A DNA stretch of 64,000 nt, taken from assembly GCF_030269925.1 (NCBI RefSeq), contig NC_085130.1, positions 1,624,501 through 1,688,500 of the forward strand, in the 5' to 3' direction. This document shows, in pieces, positions 8,707 through 18,968 of the stretch (positions are counted from its first letter, which is position 1; each line of letters starts with the position of its first letter). Made by a program: the position numbers and the translations under genes. This DNA is from Bombyx mori. Taxonomy: Eukaryota; Arthropoda; Insecta; Lepidoptera; Bombycidae. The notes under the pieces were generated by a model. The model searched no databases. It saw nothing but the letters and a program-made list of their open reading frames with translations, and was not told the DNA's origin.

Positions 8707-11595
8707 ATGGCGTGCAACGGTAGGGAAAAACCGCGTTCCATAAAGTTAGCATTTTATAATGCTAACGGACTCGCGCGTCAGCGCGATCAAGTATATGAGT
8801 TTCTCCGCGATAATCTCATCGACATCCTTCTGGTGCAGGAGACCTTCCTAAAGCCCTCGCGTCGCGACCCCAAAGTCGCGAATTACGTCATGGTTAGGAA
8901 TGACAGACTCTCCGCCCGCAAGGGCGGGACTGTCATTTACTATAGGAGGGCCCTGCACTGCGTCCCTCTCGATACTCCCTCGCTCTTACATATCGAGGCG
9001 TCAGTGTGCCGCATCGCGCTGACGGGACACCAGCCGATCGTCATCGCATCCGTTTATCTCCCCCCTGACAAACCCCTCCTGAGCAGTGACCTCGAGACAC
9101 TGTTCGGTATGGGGGACGCGGTCATCCTGGCAGGCGATTTAAATTGCCACCACACTAGGTGGAACTGCCATCGCACGAATGTGAACGGTAGGCGTCTCGA
9201 CGCGTTCATAGACGACCTCACATTCGAAATATTCAACCCCCCGACCCCCACGTACTATCCGTACAACGCCGCGCGTCGTCCGAGCACAATAGATCTGGCA
9301 CTGCTGAGGAACGTAACTCTGCGCTTACGCTCCATCGAGGCAATGTCAGAACTCGACTCAGACCACCGACCTGTCGTCATGCAGCTCGGTCGCCCACTCA
9401 ACCGCGAACCAGATACGAGGACCATGGTGGATTGGAAGAAGCTGGGCACGTGCTTAGCTGACACCGCTCCACCAATCCTCCCTTGCGGCCCGGATTCAAC
9501 TCCATCCCCCGAGGATACCGTCGAATCCATAAACATCTTCACTGATCACGTCTCGACGGCGATCATAAGATCTTCGAAACAAGTCGATGTGGAGGACTGC
9601 TTCCACCGCATCAGACTTTCCCCCGATCTTAGGGACCTCGTTAGAATCAGAAACGCGGCAATCCGGGCCTACGATCGATATCCCACGGATTCAAACCGGA
9701 CTCGGATGCGTCGCTTACAGCGGGAGGTCAAATCCCGCTTAAGCGACGCCCGAAACGAAAACTGGGATAGTTATTTAGAAGAACTCGCGCCCACTCACCA
9801 AGCATACTGGCAACTAGCTAGGACCCTCAAGTCCGAAACTATAGCCACTATGCCGCCTCTCATACGCCCTTCAGGCCAATCACCGGCTTACGATGACGAT
9901 GACAAGGCAGAGTTGCTGGCCGATGCACTGCAAGAGCAGTGCACCACCAGCACTCAACACGCGGACCCCGAACACACCGAGTTCGTCGACAGGGAGGTCG
10001 AGCGCAGAGCTTCCCTGCCGCCCTCGGACGCGTTACCCCCCATTACCACTTCCGAGGTCAAGGAGGCGATCGATAGCCTACAACCACGGAAAGCTCCCGG
10101 CTCCGACGGCATCCGCAACCGCGTGCTTAAACTGTTACCAGCCCAACTGATAACGATGTTGGCCACCATATTAAATGCTGCTATGACGAACTGCATCTTT
10201 CCCGCGGCGTGGAAAGAAGCGGACGTTATCGGCATACACAAGCCGGGCAAACCGAAGAACGAAACCGCGAGTTACCGCCCCATCAGTCTCCTCCCGGCGA
10301 TAGGCAAACTTTACGAACGGCTCCTTCGTAAACGCCTCTGGGACTTCGTATCCGCGAATAAAATTCTTATAGACGAGCAGTTTGGATTCCGCGCCAGACA
10401 CTCGTGCGTCCATCAAGTGCACCGCCTCACGGAGCACATCTTACTAGGGCTGAACAGGCGGAAACCCATTCCGACAGGAGCCCTCTTCTTCGATATAGCG
10501 AAGGCGTTCGATAAAGTCTGGCACAACGGTTTGATATACAAACTGTATAACATGGGAGTGCCAGACAGGCTCGTGCTCATAATACGAGACTACTTGTCGA
10601 ACCGTTCGTTCCGATATCGAGTCGAGGGAACGCGTTCCCGGCCCCGTCACGTCACAGCCGGAGTCCCGCAAGGCTCCGCCCTCTCCCCGTTACTATTCAG
10701 TTTGTATATCAACGATATACCCCGGTCTCCGGAGACCCATCTGGCGCTCTTCGCCGATGACACCGCCATCTACTACTCGTGTAGGAAGAAGGCGTTGCTT
10801 CATCGACGACTTCAGACCGCAGCTACCACCATGGGACAGTGGTTCCGGAAGTGGCGCATCGACATTAACCCCACGAAAAGCACAGCGGTGCTCTTCAAAA
10901 GGGGTCGCCCTCCGAACACCACGCTGAGCATCCCTCTCCCGACTAGGCGCGTCAATAACCCCGCCCCCGCCGTTCGCCCAATCACGATGTACGACCAGCC
11001 CATACCGTGGGCCCCGAAGGTCAAATATTTAGGCGTCACCCTCGACAGTAGGATGACATTCCGCCCCCACATCAAGACGGTACGCGATCGTGCCGCCTTC
11101 ATCCTAGGACGTCTCTACCCGATGATATGTAGGCGAAGTAAAATGTCCCTTAGAAATAAGGTGACACTCTACAAAACTTGCATACGCCCCGTCATGACCT
11201 ATGCAAGTGTAGTGTTCGCTCACGCGGCCCGCATACACTTAAAATCCTTTCAAATTATTCAATCCCGTTTTTGCAGGATAGCCGTCGGAGCCCCGTGGTT
11301 CGTCAGGAACGTCGACCTCCATGACGACCTGGACTTAGAGTCCATCAGTAAGTATCTGCAGTCGGCGTCCATGCGCCACTTCGATAAAGCGGCACGACAC
11401 GAGAACCCTCTCATCGTGGCCGCCGGTAACTACATTCCCGATCCTGCGGACAGAATGGAAAGCAGTCGACGTCGCCCTAAACACGTCATCTCGGATCCTC
11501 CTGATCCACTAACGGTGCTTTTAGGTACTTCAAGCACCGGTCACCGTTCTCGTCGAACCCGTCGCTTGCGACGAAGGGCTCGACGAGTAAATTAA
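8707..11595 (+). CDS. ORF2, endonuclease and reverse transcriptase of the jockey element
   Basis: 962 residues, intact. An APE-type endonuclease occupies about residues 10-230, with N20-G21, Q44-E45-T46, G-D-L-N near 142-145 and S218-D219-H220. The reverse transcriptase spans about 470-745, with YRPISLLP near 523, FDIAKAFD near 597, G652-V-P-Q-G-S and the catalytic F682-A-D-D. The C-terminus is basic (RRTRRLRRRARRVN). Length and domain order are as expected for jockey ORF2. There is no RNase H domain. The protein would nick target DNA and prime cDNA synthesis on the element's own 3' end. It starts 13 bases after the ORF1 stop, so translation probably depends on reinitiation. Confidence 0.93.
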   Translation: MACNGREKPRSIKLAFYNANGLARQRDQVYEFLRDNLIDILLVQETFLKPSRRDPKVANYVMVRNDRLSARKGGTVIYYRRALHCVPLDTPSLLHIEASVCRIALTGHQPIVIASVYLPPDKPLLSSDLETLFGMGDAVILAGDLNCHHTRWNCHRTNVNGRRLDAFIDDLTFEIFNPPTPTYYPYNAARRPSTIDLALLRNVTLRLRSIEAMSELDSDHRPVVMQLGRPLNREPDTRTMVDWKKLGTCLADTAPPILPCGPDSTPSPEDTVESINIFTDHVSTAIIRSSKQVDVEDCFHRIRLSPDLRDLVRIRNAAIRAYDRYPTDSNRTRMRRLQREVKSRLSDARNENWDSYLEELAPTHQAYWQLARTLKSETIATMPPLIRPSGQSPAYDDDDKAELLADALQEQCTTSTQHADPEHTEFVDREVERRASLPPSDALPPITTSEVKEAIDSLQPRKAPGSDGIRNRVLKLLPAQLITMLATILNAAMTNCIFPAAWKEADVIGIHKPGKPKNETASYRPISLLPAIGKLYERLLRKRLWDFVSANKILIDEQFGFRARHSCVHQVHRLTEHILLGLNRRKPIPTGALFFDIAKAFDKVWHNGLIYKLYNMGVPDRLVLIIRDYLSNRSFRYRVEGTRSRPRHVTAGVPQGSALSPLLFSLYINDIPRSPETHLALFADDTAIYYSCRKKALLHRRLQTAATTMGQWFRKWRIDINPTKSTAVLFKRGRPPNTTLSIPLPTRRVNNPAPAVRPITMYDQPIPWAPKVKYLGVTLDSRMTFRPHIKTVRDRAAFILGRLYPMICRRSKMSLRNKVTLYKTCIRPVMTYASVVFAHAARIHLKSFQIIQSRFCRIAVGAPWFVRNVDLHDDLDLESISKYLQSASMRHFDKAARHENPLIVAAGNYIPDPADRMESSRRRPKHVISDPPDPLTVLLGTSSTGHRSRRTRRLRRRARRVN

Positions 11596-11791
11596 CTCTC
11601 AGACACAGCCCACTGAGTTTCTCGCCGGATCTTCTCAGTGGGTCGCGTTTCCGATCCGGTGGTAGATTCTGCGAAGCACGACTCTTGCTAGGGTTCGTGT
11701 TAGCAACATCGTCAGGTTTGAGCCCCGTGAGCTCACCTACTAAAGTTAAGGCTACGCTGAAATAGCCGCTAGGGCTATCAGCTTAGGTAGG
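11596..11791 (+). promoter_or_regulatory. Structured 3' UTR of the jockey element
   Basis: Two inverted repeats are visible. cccactgag at 11609-11617 pairs with ctcagtggg at 11634-11642. atagcc at 11762-11767 pairs with ggctat at 11773-11778, close to the A tail, with outer ctg/cag pairing. Both recur in most truncated copies. The terminal hairpin may be the recognition site for the ORF2 reverse transcriptase (inferred). Confidence 0.65.
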
Positions 11792-11878
<87 letters not shown>

Positions 11879-11880
<2 letters not shown>

Positions 11881-11891
11881 TACTAACGATG
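11879..11891 (+). repeat. Target-site duplication, right copy (jockey)
   Basis: Exact match to 6655-6667. It begins directly after the A run. Confidence 0.85.
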
Positions 11892-12139
11892 CCGGCGCAG
11901 AGAGGATTCCCAAAAAAATGACTTCGAAATTTATAGAGTAACGGAAATCTAGTTAATACATTTTTTTAATGGTATCAGTATGTTAGAAGTCCACTAAAAG
12001 TAAATTGTTTTCCGTTTTTAAACATGCTTCTTGTATAAAGTTTTGAAAATTTAATAGTAACTAAATTTCAGAGTTCCAAGACTTGAATACTATTTAGCTA
12101 TTCAATAAATACGGTTAAGTTAAAACAATTTCTTCTTAT
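11892..12139. other. Unassigned
   Basis: AT-rich right flank of the jockey insertion. Confidence 0.4.
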
Positions 12140-12235
12140 CAGGTCACAGACGTCCACTGCTAGACATAGGACTCCCCCAAGCCTCGCCACAAAGACCGGT
12201 CCTGCGTTGCCCAATACCAATCTATAGGACCCACT
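12140..12235 (-). mobile_element. RTE-like LINE 3' fragment
   Basis: On the minus strand the segment around gtccactgctagacatagga encodes the typical end of RTE-like ORFs (YVQQWTSV before the stop in relatives). Related ends occur at 17285-17345 and 34305-34400. It is short and not functional. Confidence 0.5.
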
Positions 12236-12477
12236 TTGTAAATGAAATTTCGAACTTACCCTTAAGTTTTCTCTTATACCGCTGTGTACACGATAACAGT
12301 GATGCGACTACTCATGATTATGCTCCATAAAATGACACAACAGACCTGATTTTTTTTAAATCATATTTCCAACCCAACTTCTGATACTAGATACTAATGA
12401 ATGCGGCACCTACAAGGCATCATGTCCATTTTTTCTCTCAAAAATCAATTGTTTTTTTGTAAATTGATACCCATCAA

Positions 12478-12686
12478 TCACTACATAGTATAAAACAAAG
12501 TCGCTTTCTCTGTCCCTATATCGCTATGTATGCTTAAATCTTTAAAACTACGTAACGGATTTTGCGGTTTTTTAATAGATAAAGTGATTGAAGAGGAAGG
12601 TTTATATGTATAATAACATCCATTAAATAGTGGAGAAATCAATAATAAATTACAGTTTCCGAAGCGAAGCGAGGGCGGGTCGCTAG
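12478..12686 (+). mobile_element. Non-autonomous Helitron, family B (intact)
   Basis: Starts TCACTACATAG and ends GGGCGGGTCGCTAG, inserted between A and T. It is about 209 bp. The same family, disrupted by another Helitron, lies at 48053-48850. No coding capacity. Confidence 0.75.
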
Positions 12687-12726
12687 TATTATATATGCTG
12701 TCTGCAATCATCTCTAAGTTCTACAT

Positions 12727-13025
12727 CAGAATCATCATCATCATCATCTTAGGCCTTACAGCCCAGGGTGGGCCTTAGCCTTATCCAGTATGTCTCTTCA
12801 GACTGCTCTGTTCAGGGTTTTCTCCTTCCAGTTCCTAACACCGATAACTTTGAGGTCGTGCTCTGCGTCATCTTATCGGAGTTTGGGCCTGCCACGACTT
12901 TTGCGGTCCTCTGGTTTGCCATATACCTAGTAGTTGTCTTGGCATTCTGGTACAATGCAAATACATGTCCTGCCCATAGTTGGCGTCCAATTTTTGTAGT
13001 TTTTATGATATTAGGATCCTTGTAA
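12727..13025 (-). mobile_element. RTE-like LINE 3' fragment with (GAT)n tail
   Basis: The minus-strand translation gives a decayed GRQLWAGHV motif, followed by positions matching the ends of RTE-like endonuclease-RT ORFs. The run of atc triplets at 12727-12748 is its (GAT)n 3' tail. Several stops make it non-functional. Confidence 0.65.
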
Positions 13026-13095
13026 ATATCATTATCATAAAACTCTTTTTATTGCTTTATATTTGTATTATATTGCTTGTATTTATATTACTTTA

Positions 13096-13270
13096 TACAT
13101 CTACAACGTAAACGCGCCACCCACCTTGAGATATAAGTTCTAAGGTCTCAGTATAGTTACAACGGCTGCCCCACCCTTCAAACCGAAACGCATTAGTGCT
13201 TTACGGCAGAAACAGGCAAGGTGGTGGTACCCACCCGCGCGGATTCACAAGAGGTCCTACCACCAGTGTA
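13096..13270 (-). mobile_element. Bm1-like SINE, truncated
   Basis: The minus-strand body from actggtggtagg to about the tctacaacgta block. The 3' tail is missing. Confidence 0.8.
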
Positions 13271-13741
13271 AATGGTGGTTATAGCGTGTGGTTATAGCAC
13301 GTCCCCCATATATCTACATCAAAATCCCTACAAGTTACTATAATTATTTTTTTAATTAACCAAGTCTTCCTTACTAGTGTATAAACAGCATCTGCGGGAC
13401 CGTCAGTCAGCCCGAACTCTCGCAAAGGCACTTTGTATATTTATTCGTGTCTAAAGTAAGTAATGAATTTACAAAGACATTAACTTGAGAGAGACCGCAT
13501 CGTAAACTTGATTAGTACCGACGTTAAGTAATTTCACTAGACCGCGCGTCCGTTTTCGTCCAGACAACTTTCCTTTTATGAAGCTCTCGTTAAAATTTAA
13601 CTTTAAAGTCGCAGGGAATTAATTATAAAAATAGCGTTTTTACTAAACAGAGAGCACAGTGCGTGGCTAATTACCGGTTGAATTACCGCAGTTTCCTCGT
13701 CCACTCCAATCATCAGACCTTTTTTTTATTAACTACTCGTG
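13271..13741. other. Unassigned; weak core-promoter-like site
   Basis: gtataaaca near 13378 is followed about 25 bases later by gtcagtcagc, an arthropod initiator-like block. It may be an LTR remnant or chance. No ORF is attached. Confidence 0.3.
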
Positions 13742-14118
13742 GAGGTATACGACAAAGGGAAGATCTTCCACCGAGCGGGTGATATTCGAGACCGAAGTTT
13801 TTTTTTTTCCTACCTATGCTGATAGCCTTGTGAGGCTATTTCAGCTTCGCCCTAACGTTTGTAGGTGAGCTCGCGGGGCTCAACCGGAGAGCTGCTAACA
13901 CTGACCCTAGCAAGAGCAGTGCTTCGCAGACTCTACCACCGGATCGGAAACGCGACCCACTGAGAAGATCCGGCGAGAAACTCAGTGGGCTGTGTCTATG
14001 GGTTGCCGAAGTTTTTCGGAACTTGTATAATATATGCAAGCTTATCTTGATAATATCGTAAGCGAGATTCAGACCACTGTCAAATATCTTGCGTTGTATG
14101 ATGGCTACCCCCGCCACA
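13742..14118 (-). mobile_element. Solo LTR of the TRIM family, split by a jockey insertion
   Basis: Minus-strand match to the 178-bp LTR at 27497-27674. Its two parts are 13742-13802 and 14006-14118, separated by a jockey 3' fragment. The sequence has diverged from the intact LTRs and has small deletions. Confidence 0.75.
13803..14005 (-). mobile_element. 5'-truncated jockey copy with TSD
   Basis: T run, then cctacctatgctgatagcc, the 3' UTR and the start of the gtgtctatgggtt region. The TSD is ccgaagttttt (13792-13802 and 14006-14016), inside the solo LTR. Confidence 0.85.
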
Positions 14119-14173
14119 TATTTCTTATTCTTATTTGATTAAATTTCATAGGTCTTCCTAGATTCAGACAGGT

Positions 14174-14300
14174 TTTTTTTTTTGTTATGGCCTTTGTAGG
14201 CAGACGGGCATACGGCCCACCTGATGGTGAGTGGTTACCATCGCCCATGGACTTCAGCAATGCCAGGGGCAGAGCCAAGCCGCTGCCTACCAGGTCTTCA
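14174..14300 (-). mobile_element. CR1/L2-like LINE tail (or SINE sharing it)
   Basis: The minus strand reads ggtaggcagcggcttggctc, then catgggcgatggtaaccact and ends in aaggccataacaaaaaa. Copies with this tail also lie at 24345, 33164, 36203, 51105, 54775, 58365 and 62540. Confidence 0.6.
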
Positions 14301-14819
14301 TAGATTTACGTAGCAGCTGCACCTTTTAATGAACGATTTAAAAAAAAAAGACATTTACACTCTACGACAGTGTGGGATGTATACCATTTTTATTTGAGTC
14401 GTCTTCACTTGCAATTTTTTTGTTTGTAGTGTTAGAATTCCAGCTTTCAAGATATCGTGATTATACACTATATTTATAAGTCTAATATGTATGCGTATGT
14501 AATATATGAATATTACACAAACAATATACACTCTAGACTTAATGAAAGGTCCGAATCTAATAAATAATTTGTTTAACAATGCAATCAACGAGGGGCGCCG
14601 CCCGGCTTCGCACGGAAAGAAGCATGCATTATTACTAAACAATCTCGTCGGGCGCGAACGAAACCGAATAAAGCATAGCACTGTATTATTCAATACCTGA
14701 TTCGCGGGAATTTCTCGTCTTACATTTAGACATTACGACACGATTTTTTTTTTCGATAAAAAAAAATTCATTTTTCGCAATTTGATTGAGCAATTAGCAT
14801 CCTTCTGGTGTTATACGAT
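14301..14819. other. Unassigned
   Basis: AT-rich. It contains a short GC-rich palindromic-looking patch around 14588-14606. No gene. Confidence 0.4.
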
Positions 14820-15055
14820 GGTGTTAGATTCCTGACAATCTCGAAAAACTTCTCATCACCGGCAAAGTGGAAGGAAAGAGGCCCTGGGGGGCATAGTCCC
14901 ATGCGCTGGTCCGATCAGATTAAGATGACTTTGGAATCCAGCATCAATGTCGCTATCCACTGCGCGGAGGACAGGAGTGAATGGAGGAACATAGTCCTAA
15001 CAAAAGTGCTCAGTAAAGGTCACGACCCTCAGAACTGAGGAATACGACGCACGGA
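14820..15055 (+). mobile_element. RTE-like LINE C-terminal fragment
   Basis: Decayed reading with RWSDQIK, AEDRSEWRNIV and HDPQN, as in the ends of insect RTE-like ORF2 proteins. The same family is seen at 30303-31012 and 53400-53990. 5'-truncated and non-functional. Confidence 0.6.
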
Positions 15056-15277
15056 GGAGGTGTTAGACGTTTGTCGCTAACGTTAATATCGTCACGTCGA
15101 CCTTATGGCGTGCGATCGACAATACCACCGTCGATTACAAGCTCACATTACGCGCTTCTACTGATAGATAATTTTCAAACAAGACGATACTATACTATTA
15201 TATAATACCACATTCGATGACAAGTTAGACAGTGGCGTGGGGCTTTTCGCCCAGTGATACCTTTACGTCACCTGTGT

Positions 15278-15545
15278 CGGTTTTTTTCCCTATCTGAGCT
15301 AGTAGCCTTGAGAGGCTATGCCAACGTAACCGAACGCGTAGGTGATTTCACAGGGCTCAAACCAGAGGACGTAACACTAGTAGCACTAGTAATACTAGCC
15401 CTAGCAAGAGCAGTGCTTCGCAGAATCTACCACCAGATCGGAAACGCGGCCCACTGATAAGATCCGCCGAGAAACTCAGTGGGCTGTGTCTATGGGCTAG
15501 GTGACCGGTGCTTGAGGTACCTAAAAGCACCGTTAGTGGATATTC
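15278..15545 (-). mobile_element. 5'-truncated jockey copy
   Basis: Matches the 3' UTR plus the last part of ORF2 (the ggtacctaaaagcaccgtta block) on the minus strand. It carries small duplications of an actagta-like unit near 15376-15396. Confidence 0.8.
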
Positions 15546-15950
15546 CGCGCCATTACGCCTCGACATCCGACAAAATAATCGTATCGTATAAATATCGCGA
15601 CCCCCAAACGTTCCTATTCAACAATGTATAACAAATTGCTTCTAAATACACAATACACGTTGTTTTCCCCCGACGTTGTGTAACGTAAATAAATTAACAA
15701 AGCTCCGTTCAAAACGCAAACCGCACGACGGGAGCCCTAACGTTATTAGGGTTCCCGATGAATACTTTAAGGCCTGGGCCCCCGATTACAGGCAAGCGAA
15801 GGGTACAAAGGCAAGTGTTGAATTTTTTAATAAACAGAACCCTTTACTCTAGAATACGTTGAGAGACTGCAAGAAGTATAATTGTCGAGAATCGCGCGCG
15901 ATGCGACACGACCTAACAAAAAATTAATAACTAACTGTATGTACACCACA
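15546..15950. other. Unassigned
   Basis: A small inverted pair ccctaacg-ttattagggt sits near 15735. Nothing else is recognised. Confidence 0.35.
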
Positions 15951-15958
15951 AATAATTA

Positions 15959-16335
15959 CCTTTTTTTTTTTTTTTTCCTACCTAAGCTGATAGCCCTAGC
16001 GGCTATGTCAGCGTAACCCTAACTTTAGTAGGTGAGCTCACGGGGTTCAAACCTGACGATGTTGCTAACACGAACCCTAGCAAGAGTCGTGCTTCGCAGA
16101 ATCTACCACCGGATCGGAAACGCGACCCACTGAGAAGATCCGGCGAGAAACTCAGTGGGCTGTGTCTGAGAGTTAGTTTACTCGTCGAGCCCTTCGTCGC
16201 AAGCGACGGGTTCGACGAGAACGGTGACCGGTGCTTGAAGTACCTAAAAGCACCGTTAGTGGATCGGGAGGATCCGAAATGACGTGTTTTGGGCGACGTC
16301 GACTGCTTTCCATTCTGTCCGCAGGATCGGGAATG
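15959..16335 (-). mobile_element. 5'-truncated jockey copy with TSD
   Basis: T run, 3' UTR and the ORF2 C-terminal coding end back to the tacattcccgatcc region. TSD aataatta at 15951-15958 and 16336-16343. Confidence 0.88.
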
Positions 16336-16343
16336 AATAATTA

Positions 16344-16829
16344 GCAAGACGTCACGACTGACGGCTTTGTCGCTTAGGGCACTCCCTACCAGGCGAGCTG
16401 GTTCGGAGAGGACCCATCAAACACACAAAAGAGCCGATAGCTTAATACAAAAAAAAATACATATAAGTAAATAATATAAAATAAATAAGTCTGCTCTTTA
16501 ATATATACTCTACCGTCGTAAAAATAATGCTCCAAAAAATGTTTAATGTAAACTCGATAAAAGTTAAGTTCAATAAAAAAAAAAACTCTTAAAACAAATA
16601 CATAAACACACCACAATTTATTGCACATTCAATTAAACCTTACGAATGTAGATATTTACAACGATATATTACAACAGAAGATTCACACGTGCTATTCACG
16701 ACATATTTTTATTGCTCCGATGACATAATAATCGACTGACTCGCTCGCTTGTAACGCATAACCATTTAGCATTTTCTTCTTAGATCTTCAAGAGTATGAA
16801 TAGATAATACGAAAAGCTTTTATTTTTAA
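16344..16829. other. Unassigned
   Basis: Very AT-rich, with several A runs. No coding or repeat signature. Confidence 0.4.
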
Positions 16830-17113
16830 CTAGCTGACCCGGCAGACTTTGTAGTGCCCCAATCGATAAATAAAATACCTAAACTTTTGTATAAAACTTA
16901 AAACAAACAAAAGGAATCCGTCCGACGGGGGACACATCAAAGGGAAAACAAAATTGTTATTTTTATTTCATTCCGAGCATTTTCATATTTATTTACCTTT
17001 TAAACCTTCTCTGGACTTCCACAAATAATTCAAGACCAAAATTAGCCAAATCGGTCCAGCCGTTCTCGAGTTTTAGCGAGACTAACGAACAGCAATTCAT
17101 TTTTATATATAGA
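16830..17113 (-). mobile_element. Non-autonomous Helitron, family A
   Basis: On the minus strand it begins TCTATATATAAAAATG and ends in GGGTCAGCTAG. The internal block ggctggaccgatttggctaa is shared with 29821, 37043, 48091 and 48394. It resembles the Lep1-type Helitrons of Lepidoptera. Confidence 0.75.
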
Positions 17114-18526
17114 TAGAGTGGACTTGAGCTCCATAGACTCTACCAGATAACTACCGCCTCTCCACAATGATACATGGGTTCGAAATCATAGTTGCATTAT
17201 AACGCATCATCCTATTTCACAACAGGACGCGTGATTGCTCTGCAGAATATTACAAACAGGCAGCATCTTCAATTAGCGCGTACTGCTTCAGCATCGTCTT
17301 CATTAGCAGCCAACAGTCGTCCACTGAGAGAGGTCTAAGTCCATCTTATTAATTAATAGTCATTGAAACAAAGAAACAAGGCTAAGCCGCATAAACGATT
17401 TTAGATGTTCCATTGATTCTAGAGCATTGGCGCAGACATACTTATTGAGGGCCGCTTTGAACACAGAATTTAAATTATATACACGATTCGTTAGAATCAA
17501 ACGAAAGCAGTCCAATCCTGCAGCCCAACTATCGTGATTATCATTACTCATGAGCACAACTAAGATGCCGCGGACAGCTGAGGATTTAATCAATCCAAAA
17601 TAAACAACATTCCGGAAATCGATTCCTTTCAACCAACTTCAGGACTGGATAACGAATAAGATTGTAGCAGACAGAAAAAAAAATCCATTAATCGAGCATT
17701 TTCCTTTCACGCAACTAGCAATAAATCAATCCGAAACGTTAATTAAACGTTTGATTTATCGACGTCCCGAGATCAGAAAGACGCGAGGGAGAGACGAAAG
17801 ACTACCCGATTCTTATTGTCTATGAGGAATAATCGATTACCGGATGAGCGAAGCGATATGTGGTTCGTCGGTTTTCGATTTTCCCCACCCCTCCCCCAAA
17901 AAAACGGAGCCAACATATGCACTTGTTCTTAATTCACCACGCATCTGGACTCACCGTTTTCAACCAGAACTAAGCTCTGGGATTGTGAGCTACAAGCCTG
18001 AACTAATCGGAGCGCCGACCACTTCGTTTATCTAGAGACCCCCGCCGCAGTCATGTGACCCGCAATCAGCATCTTTGTTTGGTATTTGGAGAATGAGTCG
18101 AATATTAATGACTTGTCTTGTGTGTAATGCCGAATTTCAGAACCCTAGTTTAGGATTATCGAATTTGCAACATTTTACGTTTTAACAATAATTTCTTTGT
18201 TCGGCCAAACAGTTCCAATGTACACTCGTATATTCCAAACTATGCTTTCGATTCAATGATATCACCTAGACGTACTACAGAATGAATCAAAACGAGGATT
18301 TATGCAATTTACCAAATCCGGTACGCAATCAAGTTGCCCAGGTGTTTCACGGAAAAGAGATTCACTGAATAATGTATTGCGAATTGTGTTTTCGTGTACT
18401 TGTCTTCTTGGGACGAAGTAATATTATGTTCCGGTTTGAAGCGTGTTGGATAGACGTCGCACTATACAATTGAGACTTAGAATCATTGTCATCATCATCA
18501 TCAAAGAGGGAGGCGATGTTTGCATT
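17114..18526. other. Unassigned; two degraded repeat scraps
   Basis: 17285-17345 carries a minus-strand RTE-like end (cgtccactgagagaggtcta). 18425-18482 is a very decayed piece of Bm1 body (ttccggtttgaagcgtg). The rest shows no gene. Confidence 0.4.
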
Positions 18527-18968
18527 TTTTTATTTTTTTTATTGCTTATATGGCTGGACCAGCTCACATCCCAACTGGTGTTTTAGTGGTTACCGGAGCC
18601 CATAGAAATCTACAAAGTAAATGCACCACCCGCCTTGCGAGTTCTAAAGTCTCAGAATAGTTACAACGACTGACCCCCCCTTCAAACCGAAACGCATTAC
18701 TGCTTCACGGCCGAAATAGGCGGGGTAGTGGTATCTACCCGTGCGAACTCACAAGTGGTCCTACCACCAGTAATTACGCAAATTATAATTTTGCGGGTTT
18801 GATTTTTATTACACGATGTTATTCCTTCACCGTGGAAGTCAGTCGTGAACATTTGTTAAGTAAATATTTCAATAGAAAAATTGGTACCCGCCTGCTAGAT
18901 TCGAACACCGGTGCATCGCTAGATACGAATGCACCGGACATCTTATCCTTTAGGCCACGACGACTTCG
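18527..18968 (-). mobile_element. Full-length Bm1-like SINE
   Basis: Minus strand with head at 18968 (B box ttcgaacacc complement near 18901; A box region ctttaggccacg), body and a T run at 18527-18545 as the A tail. Some internal changes. Confidence 0.85.

Larger units (their letters stand above)
6668..11878 (+). mobile_element. Full-length jockey-clade non-LTR retrotransposon
   Basis: Seen: a 5' UTR of about 526 bases, intact ORF1, intact ORF2, a 196-base 3' UTR ending cttaggtagg, then about 87 A residues, all bounded by a perfect 13-bp TSD. Two long open frames and a long pure A tail indicate a young insertion. Known for the clade: transcription starts at an internal promoter at the first base, and target-primed reverse transcription uses the ORF2 endonuclease. 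Inferred: it could be, or recently was, retrotransposition-competent. Its body is GC-rich compared with the AT-rich flanks. Confidence 0.9.
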
